The translations under genes were made by a program, and so were the position numbers. The notes under the pieces were generated by a model. That model was given only the letters and a program-made list of their open reading frames with translations. It ran no database searches and had not been told where the DNA came from. Shown here piece by piece: positions 26,123 through 35,007 of a stretch of 64,000 nucleotides of DNA. The stretch lies in contig JBBQMD010000001.1 in the NCBI GenBank assembly GCA_038328575.1, positions 186,001-250,000 of the forward strand. Reading direction: 5' to 3'. This stretch comes from JACVCS01 sp038328575 (GTDB lineage Bacteria > Planctomycetota > Phycisphaerae > Phycisphaerales > UBA1924). The first letter of the stretch is position 1; each line of letters opens with the position of its first letter.

Positions 26123-27421
26123 CTAGGCTTGTGCTTTAGTTTCTGACGTTTCCGCCGGCGCGGGGTCCACCGTCTTGAGCTTTCGCAGCGCTGGAATCGC
26201 GAACGCCAGCCCGCCGACGACCACGAGCGTGCCCACGCCCCCGGCGACCGCCGACACCACGATTCCAAAGAGCGACCCGATGAGCCCCGACGAGAATGCG
26301 CCAAGCTCGTTGGAACTCTCGATGAACATGCTGTTCACGGCAGAAACCCGCCCGCGCAACTCTCGCGGCGTTCTCACCTGCACCAGCACCTGTCGGATCA
26401 CCACCGACACCATGTCAAACGCTCCGCCTATCAGCAGAGCCACAAACGCCATCCAGAACGACGTCGAGAGCCCGAAGAAAATCACGCACAAGCCGAAGCC
26501 CGCGACCGACAACAGCAGCGAGCGCCCGGCGTGCTGCATTGGCGGGCCCCGCGCGATGACGACGCCCATAACGATCGCGCCGATATAAGGCGCCGCCTTC
26601 AGCCACCCGAGCCCGACCGGCCCCACGTGCAGGATCTGCTGGCAATACGCCGGGATGAGAGCGCTGACGCCGCCGAGTAGCACCGCGAACATGTCCAGCG
26701 TAATGGCACCGAGGATCGTTTTCTCAGTCCAGAGATGGCGCGCGCCGGCGAACAGGTCACCCAGCCGCAGCGGCCCGCGAGGAGTGGATTTATGATCCAG
26801 CCTGAGCCGCAGGCTGACGAACGCGAAGGCCAGGCACCCGGCGAATGTCACGGCGTAGACGGGCCACGCGCGGTCGCCCGAGGCCGCGATGATCGCGCCG
26901 CCCAGCAGCGGCCCCAGCACGCCCGACGCCTGGAAGAGCCCGCTGTTCCAGGTCACCGCGTTCGGAAACACTTCTGGCTTCACGAGGTCCGGCAGCAGCG
27001 ACGATCTGGTCGGCCCGTTGAACGAACGAACGCACCCCATGGCGAACAGCACTGCATACATGATCACGAGGCTCGCGTCAAAGTACGACGCGAACGCCAG
27101 CACCCCCGCCATCAACGCGAAGCCCACCTGCGTCAGCATCAACACCCACCGCCGATCGTGCTGGTCGATCAGCCAACCCGCCGGCAGCGCCATGATCGCC
27201 ACCGGCAAGGCCCGCACGAGCCCTGCGATGCCGACGTACAGCACGTCGCCGGTGCGCTTCTGGATCTCCCAACCGATCGCCATCGCCAACGCCTGAAGGC
27301 CCAGGCTCGACACAAAGAACCCCATCGCGAAGATGCGGTAGTTTCTCTCTCGCAGCGCACTGAACGCGCTCAGTCTCGGGGGCAAAGACTGCTCGGCGTT
27401 AGTCACGTTCTCGCTGATCAC
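26123..27421 (-). CDS. MFS exporter (EntS-like, MFS_3 type)
   Basis: The 432 residues form about 12 membrane helices with the helix 2-3 loop GWLIDQHDRRWVLM (MFS motif A-like) and RGRVSAVNSMFIESSNELGAFSSGL in the second half, which is typical of the EntS/MFS_3 exporters that carry siderophores or macrolides. The cytosolic N-terminus is short and the C-terminus is polar. The substrate cannot be told from sequence. It is divergent from the DinB-like gene, with 200 bases between starts. The open frame begins near the first helix, so the start at 27421 is acceptable. Confidence 0.88.
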   Translation of the reverse strand: MISENVTNAEQSLPPRLSAFSALRERNYRIFAMGFFVSSLGLQALAMAIGWEIQKRTGDVLYVGIAGLVRALPVAIMALPAGWLIDQHDRRWVLMLTQVGFALMAGVLAFASYFDASLVIMYAVLFAMGCVRSFNGPTRSSLLPDLVKPEVFPNAVTWNSGLFQASGVLGPLLGGAIIAASGDRAWPVYAVTFAGCLAFAFVSLRLRLDHKSTPRGPLRLGDLFAGARHLWTEKTILGAITLDMFAVLLGGVSALIPAYCQQILHVGPVGLGWLKAAPYIGAIVMGVVIARGPPMQHAGRSLLLSVAGFGLCVIFFGLSTSFWMAFVALLIGGAFDMVSVVIRQVLVQVRTPRELRGRVSAVNSMFIESSNELGAFSSGLIGSLFGIVVSAVAGGVGTLVVVGGLAFAIPALRKLKTVDPAPAETSETKAQA

Positions 27422-27620
27422 TAAAGCGAGCGTAGCGGCATGTGCGCTTGCCGACGAGGCGATGTCGCGTGATCAGCCCCACGCCGCGGCGAGAAATTAC
27501 TTCAACCCACGCGACCAACCCGCGATGCCGCGGCCGATCCGCGCTCAAGCTCGGGCCGCCGCCCCCCGCGAGGCTCTGTGCTCTCAACATCGGGGCCCTC
27601 CAAATCGTTACGCTTCAGCC

Positions 27621-28151
27621 ATGGACCCGGCCACCACCTATACGTATCTCGTGCGTTCTCGCGAACGCGTCTTTGACAGCGTTCGCCCGCTGGCCGAGGA
27701 GCCCTATCGGCGCGAGCTGCCCATCGGCGTGAAGTCCATCGCCTCGACGCTCGCGCACATCATGATCTCCGAGTGGTACTACCTCCAGCGCCTGCGGAAC
27801 ATCCCCGTCCCGGCATACGCACTCTGGCCCATCAAGTACGAATCGCCCCCCGCATTCGGCACGATCGAATCGGTTTGGCGCGCCCAAGCGGTTGACGTTC
27901 AGGCATATATCGCCTCAGAACACGATTGGGCCAGGCCGATCGCCTGGGACTCCTTCCCCGACGAGCAAGGCCAACGCTCGCACCTACAAACCACCGCCGG
28001 CGGCCAAATGACGCAGCTCGTGCTGCACGAGGTCCACCATCGCGCTCAGCTCATGGCGATGATCCGCCTGCTGGGCGATGGGGTCCCGCCGCTGGAGGAT
28101 CTGGATTTCAATGCGATGATGTTTGAGCGGCGGCCGCTGGGAAAGGCGTGA
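27621..28151 (+). CDS. DinB-like four-helix metal-binding protein
   Basis: The 176 residues match the DinB/YfiT fold. A first metal-ligand His lies in TLAHIMISEWYYLQRL (about residue 49), and the C-terminal pair is HEVHHRAQL (about 136-140). Members use a bound divalent metal, and several are thiol-dependent transferases. The role of this one is unknown. The start at 27621 gives the normal length; the open frame upstream to 27462 is Arg/Pro/Ala-rich and unlikely. Convergent with the methyltransferase gene. Confidence 0.85.
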   Translation: MDPATTYTYLVRSRERVFDSVRPLAEEPYRRELPIGVKSIASTLAHIMISEWYYLQRLRNIPVPAYALWPIKYESPPAFGTIESVWRAQAVDVQAYIASEHDWARPIAWDSFPDEQGQRSHLQTTAGGQMTQLVLHEVHHRAQLMAMIRLLGDGVPPLEDLDFNAMMFERRPLGKA

Positions 28152-28174
28152 CCAGACTCCTCGGCCGCTGTCGA

Positions 28175-28193
28175 GGCTCAGCCGGCTTGAGCC
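28175..28193. terminator. hairpin between convergent genes
   Basis: GGCTCA and TGAGCC pair around a 7-base loop in the 47-base gap between the DinB-like and methyltransferase stops. It could serve both strands, although no T-run follows. Confidence 0.4.
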
Positions 28194-28198
28194 ACGCC

Positions 28199-29131
28199 TC
28201 ACCCCGTTCGCCCTGACACCAGGTACGTGATGTGTGGATTGCCGCAGTGATATGTTCCCGCTTCCATGGCCGCGATCTCCGCGGCCATCTGGCGTCCGGC
28301 TTGCTGCCAGAGGTACACGAAGTTTTGCTCAGCGCCGCCGCCGGCGAGGTAGTACTGCATGGTGGTGGCCCGGTCCCACACCCAGTGCTCGCGTGCGTGC
28401 CAGTCTTTGAACTGGGCCAGTTCGGCACGCTGGTGAGGCTGGTCATACGGCGGAAACATTGGTGTCGCTCTATCAGACATGTACACGCGAATGTCCCGCG
28501 CTCCGAGCTCGGCCATCAAACCCGGGACCAGGTCGCCTAGGGAGTTGAAGCCTTTGCCGAGCGCACGCTTTCCTCGTTGAAGGGTGAGGTGAAAGGCGAG
28601 CGTCGCCGCGACTACGTCGGTCGGGAACGTGTCGGTCACGCTGCTGAACACGCCCATGCTGGCCATGTTGCAAGGCTCCACGGCCAGCACAAGCCCGCCC
28701 GGCTTCGTCACCCGCATCATCTCTTTGAGCGCGGCCTTGGGGTCGGCGAGGTGAATCAACACGGTCTGGCAGGTGGCCATGTCGAACGTGCCATCTGCGA
28801 AGGGCAAGGCCGTGGCGTCCCCCTGCCTGAACGTGCAGCGATCGGCGAGCCCCGCACGCTCGGCCCGCAAGGCGGCGCCGCGCACCCACTGAGCCTCTTG
28901 GTCAACCCCAGTCAATCGCGCGCCAGCTGGCAGCACCTCCGCCAACGCACGGCCCCAATGACCCACGCCGCAGCCCACGTCCAACACGCTCGTGAAGCTC
29001 TCGAAGCCAAGCCGCTGGCCCATCAGGCGCAGGAAGTCTGGATTCCACCAGAAGTCTCGCGTGTCATTGAAAAACTCGGCCGAGTGTGGCTGCTGGTTGC
29101 CTGCTGGGGCCTCGCTCATTGGCGAGAGCAT
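28199..29131 (-). CDS. class I SAM-dependent methyltransferase
   Basis: The 310 residues carry motif I VLDVGCGVGHWGRAL (about 49-63), an acidic motif II (LTGVDQEAQWV), FRQGDATALPFADGTFDMATCQTVLIHL and a post-motif MMRVTKPGGLVLAVEP, which together define a Rossmann-type methyltransferase of the Methyltransf_11/25 group. The C-terminal third (about 200-310) is family-specific and probably binds substrate, which is unknown. Two starts are possible (29131 or 29119), and neither has a clear ribosome binding site. It lies just downstream of tRNA-Pro. Confidence 0.88.
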   Translation of the reverse strand: MLSPMSEAPAGNQQPHSAEFFNDTRDFWWNPDFLRLMGQRLGFESFTSVLDVGCGVGHWGRALAEVLPAGARLTGVDQEAQWVRGAALRAERAGLADRCTFRQGDATALPFADGTFDMATCQTVLIHLADPKAALKEMMRVTKPGGLVLAVEPCNMASMGVFSSVTDTFPTDVVAATLAFHLTLQRGKRALGKGFNSLGDLVPGLMAELGARDIRVYMSDRATPMFPPYDQPHQRAELAQFKDWHAREHWVWDRATTMQYYLAGGGAEQNFVYLWQQAGRQMAAEIAAMEAGTYHCGNPHITYLVSGRTG

Positions 29132-29163
29132 ACCGCAGGGCGCGGGGTTTGAAATAGGCAGAA

Positions 29164-29237
29164 TCAGGGTGACAGGATTCGAACCTGCGGCCTATTGGAC
29201 CCAAACCAATCGCTCTACCAAGCTGAGCTACACCCTG
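29164..29237 (-). tRNA. tRNA-Pro (anticodon TGG)
   Basis: A 74-base cloverleaf on the minus strand. The acceptor stem is CAGGGTG/CACCCTG with discriminator A. The D-arm is GCTC/GAGC, the anticodon stem ATTGG/CCAAT encloses loop TTTGGGT (anticodon TGG), and the T-arm contains TTCGAAT. No CCA is encoded. A downstream methyltransferase start lies 33 bases away. Confidence 0.97.
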
Positions 29238-29348
29238 CCAAAGTTCTCTGAGCCCACAGCGTAGTCTCCAAGGCACGCTCTTGCGCCGAGGGGACGCGGG
29301 GTCGTGGCGGCGTGGCGTCTTGGGAGGGCGGCTGCTTTTATAGCGAAC

Positions 29349-29380
29349 GACCCTCCGCAAGGCGTTCCTTGCGAAGGGTC
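29349..29380 (-). terminator. strong hairpin ending the pilus/secretion operon
   Basis: A 14-bp stem (one wobble pair) with a CGTT loop lies about 80 bases after the stop of the GspK-like gene. On the minus strand it is followed by GTTCGCTATAAAA, a weak U-tract. The size and position suit a transcription terminator for the long operon. Confidence 0.7.
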
Positions 29381-29458
29381 GATTGATCTCGCCCAAGGCG
29401 ACCGCGGCACTACCTCGCACGCGAAGCCGCCGCACACCGACCACCTGCCCTTCGCGCC

Positions 29459-32400
29459 TCACTCCGTCGGCAACTCGCGGAACATCAGGATCCGCGGCGA
29501 CTGGCCCTTCTCGACCACGTTGCTGCGATCAACCACCATCACGTACCGCTTGCGGATGCTGGGCACCAGCGGGTCATCGATCGTGAGGCCCTGCGTGTCC
29601 TCCTGGCGATAACCGTCCATCGTGAACCACACCGCGAACGTGTCGCTGCGGACGCTCGCCGACGCGAGCATTGTGCTGGCGATTGCGGTGTCCATGCCGT
29701 AGCCGTTGATGACGGGGGTTTTGAAGTCCGCCAGCAACAGCGGATCCGAGTTGTCTCGCATCGCGACGCGCGCGGCGAGCATTTCCGCCAGCGACTGGAA
29801 ACCCGGCGCTTCGCGAAGGGCGGTGATGCCCGTCGTGTTCCGGCGTCCAGCGTCATCGCCTGTCGAAATGTTGTCCTGCCTGCCAGCACGAGTATCGCGC
29901 ATGTCCACCCAGGCGCTGCGTGTCGGCAAGTAGACGCGAGTCTTGTCCCGATACGCCATGAGGTACCCGGCGATGTCGCGCTTGCCCTCGTAGTTGGCCT
30001 GAACGTTGCCGTAGAGCGCTTTCGCGAGCGGGTCATGGTCAACCGCGGCGAACGGGAACGCGCTGAGCACACTCCGGCTTGCGGTATTGATGTTGATCAC
30101 GCCCGGGGTGAGCAGCAACGTGCTACCGACCGAGGACGTGCGAAACTGGTTGAGAATGTCCAGTCCAAACGGAATGCCCGAGCCGACGTGCGGATCGGCG
30201 TTGACCGGCGGTGTGGAGCCGACCTGCGTGAAAAGGCCGTCGCCGCTGATGTCGTGGAACGGGACGAAGCGCGTCGTCGGGATGTAGCCGCGGCTGAGCG
30301 TGCCAAACACCGGGTTGCCGGCAAAGTAGTCTGTATCGTCCAAACGCTCGGGCGAGTCGATATCGACTGCGACCGCTAGCGCTTCGGAAAGTGTCGTCCA
30401 CTGAACATCAAGGTTCGCCGGGTGACGCGGCACCGAAGCTGCCTGCGTGGCCAGCGTCCGCCCCGTCGCCATGTCTTCGCTCACTGCTGCTCGAAGCGGG
30501 TCATGCACCGGGCCGAACGCCAGGGGCGTCAGCATGTCCGTTGCACGAATCGGCGGCAGTTGCTCGCCGTCACGTGAGGTGGTGCTCTCCTCCTGCTTTC
30601 GGCTAAAGCCGAACGAGGGGACGTACGAACGAAACGTCGAGCGTTGGTTGTCAGCCAGTTCCTCTGTTCCGACCAGCATGGGCTGGGTCGCGCCGGGGAA
30701 ACCGGTCGCGTCGTTGGGATCGGTGTTCACAAGGCGAGATGAGGCGATCGGCGAACCACCGCCGCCGCCGCCAACGGGAAGCCCGGAGAGTTTGTTGAGC
30801 CAGTCGCGAAGACGCAGTGCGGAGTATGTGGAAGTCGAGCTGAACATCGCACTGGTCGGGTTGATCTGGCCGCCCGACTGACGATTGAGCACGATGTCGG
30901 CAATATTCTTCGGAGTACGCGATCGGATCGCGGTGTAGCCGTTGGCCCGCTTCAGCGACGACTTGGCTTCAACGGTCCAGACCGGGAAGGCGTCCGCGCG
31001 GGCGGCGGTGCCTGCGGGCAGCGCTTCGCGCGGGCGATGGATCGCGCCAAAGAGCGTGATGGTGAATCCAGAGTTATCCGAGCCGGTGCCGCCAACGGGG
31101 CCGGTCGACTCCGGACCGGAAATCGTGCCGGTAACTTCGTTCGTGCCGTTGTCCAGCGCGATGGTGAGAGCCGGGTCGGCGGTCTGGTCCACCGGGTCGC
31201 GAAGACGATCGACGAGGATGTCGTTGCCGGTGGAGTTTCGCCTGGTCTCGTCCACCAGCGGCGCTGCGCCGCCGAAGTTGTTCGGCAGCGCGCGGAACGC
31301 ACGCCAGAGCCGGACCTGACGATCTAGCTCCTTCGCACCGGCGCCGGTCCCGTACATCGACGCGAACGGTTCATCCAGCGAACTGCGCTGGCTCGCCATC
31401 AGCGCGACATCCGTTCCGTTGCCAGGAGTGATCAGGGTGTCATTGCTGAGGTCCGAAGGCCACAGGCGAAATCGTGTGAACGCGTCTTCGTCGCTGTTCG
31501 ACGGCCTAGCGAAGCCGTTGAAGTTGCGGAGCTGATTCACGATCAGCGTGCGCACCTGCTCTCCCGTGACAGTACCGCTTGGAAACTTTGACAGACGGGT
31601 TGCGATTTCCGCGGTGTCGTGCGAGAGCACGAAGAAGTCGATCGACTGCTTGCTGCGAAGAACGATCCGCTCCTCGGCACCGCCGCTGACTGAGCGGCGC
31701 AGCAACTTGTAGTATCGACCGCCGAACTCGACGTAGTACTTGTAGTCGCGCTCGATATCGCCGGTGAGTTCCTTCAGATCGCTGCTCAGATCGATGTCAG
31801 TCTCGAACGGATTCGAGAGCGTGACGATGGCCATCTGAAACAGGAAGTCGGCGTTGCTGCTGTCGATGTTCCCGCGGATGTTGATCGGGTCGTACTCGCC
31901 GGTGTTCGGGTTGGCCACCGCGTCAATCGTGCCGGTGGAGTCGGGAACATCCGCATACGAGATCATCGTCACGGCGCTCGTGATAAACGGCTGCGGCTTC
32001 ACGGCGTAGATCGTCACCGGGCGAGCGACGGTGCCCGCCGCGAGCACCCGAGAATCCAGCACGCGCTCGCTGGCGTTTGTGGCGCGATGGTCAAGGTTCA
32101 GCACTGTCGAGCGCTTGAACGCGCCGGTATCCGTGACCGTGGCACGAGCCTCGGTGTTGCCAGCCAGTTCGTCAGCAAATGGGAAGATCGCCGTCCCGTT
32201 GGGCTCGCCGCTGTAGACGGTCGCCTTGATGTCAGTTCCGCGGACGGGCAACGTCCCCTCCGCACCTGTAAGGTTCACGAGCGACCCGGTAAGTTGGGCG
32301 CCGTTGAATATCAGCGTGGCACCGACGACCTCGTCGGTGATCAGTTTCGGCTTGTCTCCCTGGCGAGCGCTGGCGGAGCTGTCCGCAAGATTCGCCGTGA

Positions 32401-34795
32401 TCCACCCCAACTCATCGGTATCGCGTGAACCCATCAGGTTGACGACCATGTGGGCGGCGCGCCGGAGCGCAAGCTCCGCAGTGGAGAGCGGGTTGCGCTC
32501 CACCCGGGGAGTTCCGAGCGAGCCTTGGCCGGCCGCTGGCACCATCGCCGGTCCGAACGCGTAGGTCTGAATGTTCAGTGCGTCAGTCGTGCGGCCCGGA
32601 TCGCGAGCCCAAGGCGTGTCGTTCTCAGTCGCGCCGCGCAGCGCGATCAAGGGCATCAAGGCCCGCCCGTATGCGACGAGTAGGTCGTTTGCCGCTTCCT
32701 GGCGCTGCGTGAACAGACTGGGCCAAGCGCTCGACGCAAGGCCGAGTTCCTCGGGTCGCGTCGCGAGCATCCTGGCGACCAGCGCGCCGGCATCCGGCCG
32801 CAGGTCGCTGCTGGTGAACTTCGCGATCGCGTCGTCATCCTTGGGCAACGTACCGAAGACGCGGGCGCCGATCGGGCGGGCGCCGCTGATCGTCGTCAGG
32901 CGCGAGCGCACGTCGGAGTACATTTGCGTCAGCGCCTCCCAGGCGCGCTGCTCGTTGCTCTGCGTGAAGGTCTTGCCGCCAATCTCCAGCGCGCGTTCGC
33001 GGTTGGAGCGCAGCGGTCCAACATCGGGGAAGTCGACGGAGTTGCCGCTGGCGCTGCCGCGCCCGTCGAGCGCCTGCTCTAGGCGCGAGGTGACGGCCTC
33101 GTCGTTGGCGCCGTTGTATGTCAGCAGTTCCAGCAGATCCGACAGCGAGAAGAACCCGCCGGCGCTGATCGATGTCGGCACCCTCGCCGTCGCGCCGACG
33201 CTGCGGGGATTGGTCGTCAGCGTGCCGCCCTCGGGATCCTGCACGATCTTGTACGCGTTCGCGAGCCCGCGCCGCGTCAGACGATCTCCAACGGTCGGCA
33301 CGTCTTCAACGATGTCGCGCAGGTCCGGCAGGCCGCCGGTGCCGCCCGAACGCGGGAGCTGGCCCGGGAAAAGCACGTTATCAAACGGCGCGGTCACGTT
33401 CGCGTTGTCACGCCCCGGCACCACGCCATACAGACGCGAGAAGATCGCTGCTGAGAACGCCGAGCCGCCGATCGTCGCGGCGTTGTTGCGGTTGCCATAG
33501 TCATTCTGATAGCGCGGCGAGCTGGCAGGCGTCGCGGCAAGGCTGCCATAATGGGCCTGTGAGTTGTCGTCGTACAGCCAGGGCGATTCGAGCATCAGCC
33601 GGAGGCTCACCTCAGCGGGCGTCAGGCCAAGGGGGAAGCTCTCCGTCGGATTCAGTGTCGTCGGATCGAACGCGCCAGAGGCCAGCGTGCCGAAGTTTGC
33701 GATCGCGGTGTTGACGTTGACGCGCCCGGACAGATCGATCGCGCGAGCCGCAAAGACCCACCGATACGCTGGATCAAGCGCGAGGACCGAGACGGGATAC
33801 AACGGATCTGTGGAGTCAACGAACTCAAACGGGCGAGCGTCGGGCCGGCCGTCGCCGTCGGTGTCTATCCACTCGCTCCAGATATAGCCGGGCTGGCCGG
33901 GTTGTGTGCGGCCATCGCTGTTGTTCTCGACCGTCGCGACCACACCGGCCTGATTCGTCGACCAGTCGTACGGACGATTGAGGACCGCGGGCTTGCCGTC
34001 GGCGCGAGTCTGTGCGTCGATGTTGGTGGTTGAAAGCCTGTCAACGCTCGCGGGATTGCGAAGCGTGAGCTTGCTGGAAAACCGCAGATCGCCGGTGTCG
34101 CTGGGCACGCCACTGGGCACATTGAAGCCCGAGCCCGGCTCGCTGGCGTTCTCACGCAGCATGTAGAGGTTGACGAAGTTGCCGCTGGGGGCGAAGTTGC
34201 TGATGTGCGCCCAGCCGTGGAAGTCACGCGAGGGCAGCCTCGGGTCGGTGAAAGCGCGGTTGTCGGCGGCCAGCGGGAAGATCCACGTCGGCTCGCTGGA
34301 CGCAAGCCACGGCTGGCCGGTGGCCATGCGCGGATCCGTCGCCTCTGCCGCGAGCCACGGGCCGTTGACCTGGCCGGTGGGGTTGAACCTGCGCGCATCA
34401 AACTGGTTGATGTTCTGCATCGTCGACGGCGTGTTCACGCGCGACGAGCGAAACTCCGGATCGGTGCTGGGGTAGTCGTACGCGCCACGCAAGCGCAGAT
34501 CGACGGGCCTGCCGTTTTTCGTGAGCAACGTGCGCTGATACGAGTAGTTGAACGTGCTCTCGCCGATCACGCGTCCGAAGTAGTCACGAACGCTCCCGGC
34601 CTGATCGATGAGCTTCGTGCGGGCCGCGAGGCTCGAGGCCCCGCGCCTATCGGCCTGGCCCAGCGTGCTGTACACCAGCACCAGCAGCGCGATCATCGCC
34701 AGCACGCCAACGATGAGCACCAAGACCGAGCCGCGGCGGCTGCGAGGGATGTTGAACTTGCGGGCGAGTTTCTTGGCGAGCATCTTTGCGCTCAT
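29459..34795 (-). CDS. giant GspK-like pseudopilin-associated protein (1778 aa)
   Basis: The 1778 residues start MSAKMLAKKLARKFNIPRSR, followed by GSVLVLIVGVLAMIALLVLVYST, a prepilin-like hydrophobic helix (about 22-45) without a Phe-Thr-Leu-Ile-Glu site, as in GspK/PilX proteins. Two VNVNTA/ININTA segments (GRVNVNTAIANF and GVININTASRSVLSAFPF) recall the GspK helix-hairpin region. A DTDGDGRPD stretch looks like a calcium-binding repeat. GspK is normally 300-350 residues. It is last in the operon. A GGAGA site precedes ATG 34795; the open frame continues to 35125 but lacks coding character. Confidence 0.75.
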   Translation of the reverse strand: MSAKMLAKKLARKFNIPRSRRGSVLVLIVGVLAMIALLVLVYSTLGQADRRGASSLAARTKLIDQAGSVRDYFGRVIGESTFNYSYQRTLLTKNGRPVDLRLRGAYDYPSTDPEFRSSRVNTPSTMQNINQFDARRFNPTGQVNGPWLAAEATDPRMATGQPWLASSEPTWIFPLAADNRAFTDPRLPSRDFHGWAHISNFAPSGNFVNLYMLRENASEPGSGFNVPSGVPSDTGDLRFSSKLTLRNPASVDRLSTTNIDAQTRADGKPAVLNRPYDWSTNQAGVVATVENNSDGRTQPGQPGYIWSEWIDTDGDGRPDARPFEFVDSTDPLYPVSVLALDPAYRWVFAARAIDLSGRVNVNTAIANFGTLASGAFDPTTLNPTESFPLGLTPAEVSLRLMLESPWLYDDNSQAHYGSLAATPASSPRYQNDYGNRNNAATIGGSAFSAAIFSRLYGVVPGRDNANVTAPFDNVLFPGQLPRSGGTGGLPDLRDIVEDVPTVGDRLTRRGLANAYKIVQDPEGGTLTTNPRSVGATARVPTSISAGGFFSLSDLLELLTYNGANDEAVTSRLEQALDGRGSASGNSVDFPDVGPLRSNRERALEIGGKTFTQSNEQRAWEALTQMYSDVRSRLTTISGARPIGARVFGTLPKDDDAIAKFTSSDLRPDAGALVARMLATRPEELGLASSAWPSLFTQRQEAANDLLVAYGRALMPLIALRGATENDTPWARDPGRTTDALNIQTYAFGPAMVPAAGQGSLGTPRVERNPLSTAELALRRAAHMVVNLMGSRDTDELGWITANLADSSASARQGDKPKLITDEVVGATLIFNGAQLTGSLVNLTGAEGTLPVRGTDIKATVYSGEPNGTAIFPFADELAGNTEARATVTDTGAFKRSTVLNLDHRATNASERVLDSRVLAAGTVARPVTIYAVKPQPFITSAVTMISYADVPDSTGTIDAVANPNTGEYDPINIRGNIDSSNADFLFQMAIVTLSNPFETDIDLSSDLKELTGDIERDYKYYVEFGGRYYKLLRRSVSGGAEERIVLRSKQSIDFFVLSHDTAEIATRLSKFPSGTVTGEQVRTLIVNQLRNFNGFARPSNSDEDAFTRFRLWPSDLSNDTLITPGNGTDVALMASQRSSLDEPFASMYGTGAGAKELDRQVRLWRAFRALPNNFGGAAPLVDETRRNSTGNDILVDRLRDPVDQTADPALTIALDNGTNEVTGTISGPESTGPVGGTGSDNSGFTITLFGAIHRPREALPAGTAARADAFPVWTVEAKSSLKRANGYTAIRSRTPKNIADIVLNRQSGGQINPTSAMFSSTSTYSALRLRDWLNKLSGLPVGGGGGGSPIASSRLVNTDPNDATGFPGATQPMLVGTEELADNQRSTFRSYVPSFGFSRKQEESTTSRDGEQLPPIRATDMLTPLAFGPVHDPLRAAVSEDMATGRTLATQAASVPRHPANLDVQWTTLSEALAVAVDIDSPERLDDTDYFAGNPVFGTLSRGYIPTTRFVPFHDISGDGLFTQVGSTPPVNADPHVGSGIPFGLDILNQFRTSSVGSTLLLTPGVININTASRSVLSAFPFAAVDHDPLAKALYGNVQANYEGKRDIAGYLMAYRDKTRVYLPTRSAWVDMRDTRAGRQDNISTGDDAGRRNTTGITALREAPGFQSLAEMLAARVAMRDNSDPLLLADFKTPVINGYGMDTAIASTMLASASVRSDTFAVWFTMDGYRQEDTQGLTIDDPLVPSIRKRYVMVVDRSNVVEKGQSPRILMFRELPTE

Positions 34796-35007
34796 GGTGT
34801 TCTCCAGGTCCCCAGGTGCGGGACGGTCGCGACGGATCGCGGGACGAGTCAACTCAGAAGGACACGAAAACAGCGGGCCAGGGGCAAGTGAATCAGCGGC
34901 GAGTAGGCCCGGACTGCGCGTGCCTTCGGCTCTTGGCCGACCGTGCGCGCCGGTGGTGTGTGCGTCAGCGATCACGCTCGCGCGGTCAATCGCGGCGTGA
35001 GCGGCGG

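Noticed and set aside
29064..29462. 132-residue open frame containing a VAQLGRAIGLGPIGRRFESC segment
   Set aside because: That segment is the translation of the tRNA-Pro gene, a known source of false proteins.
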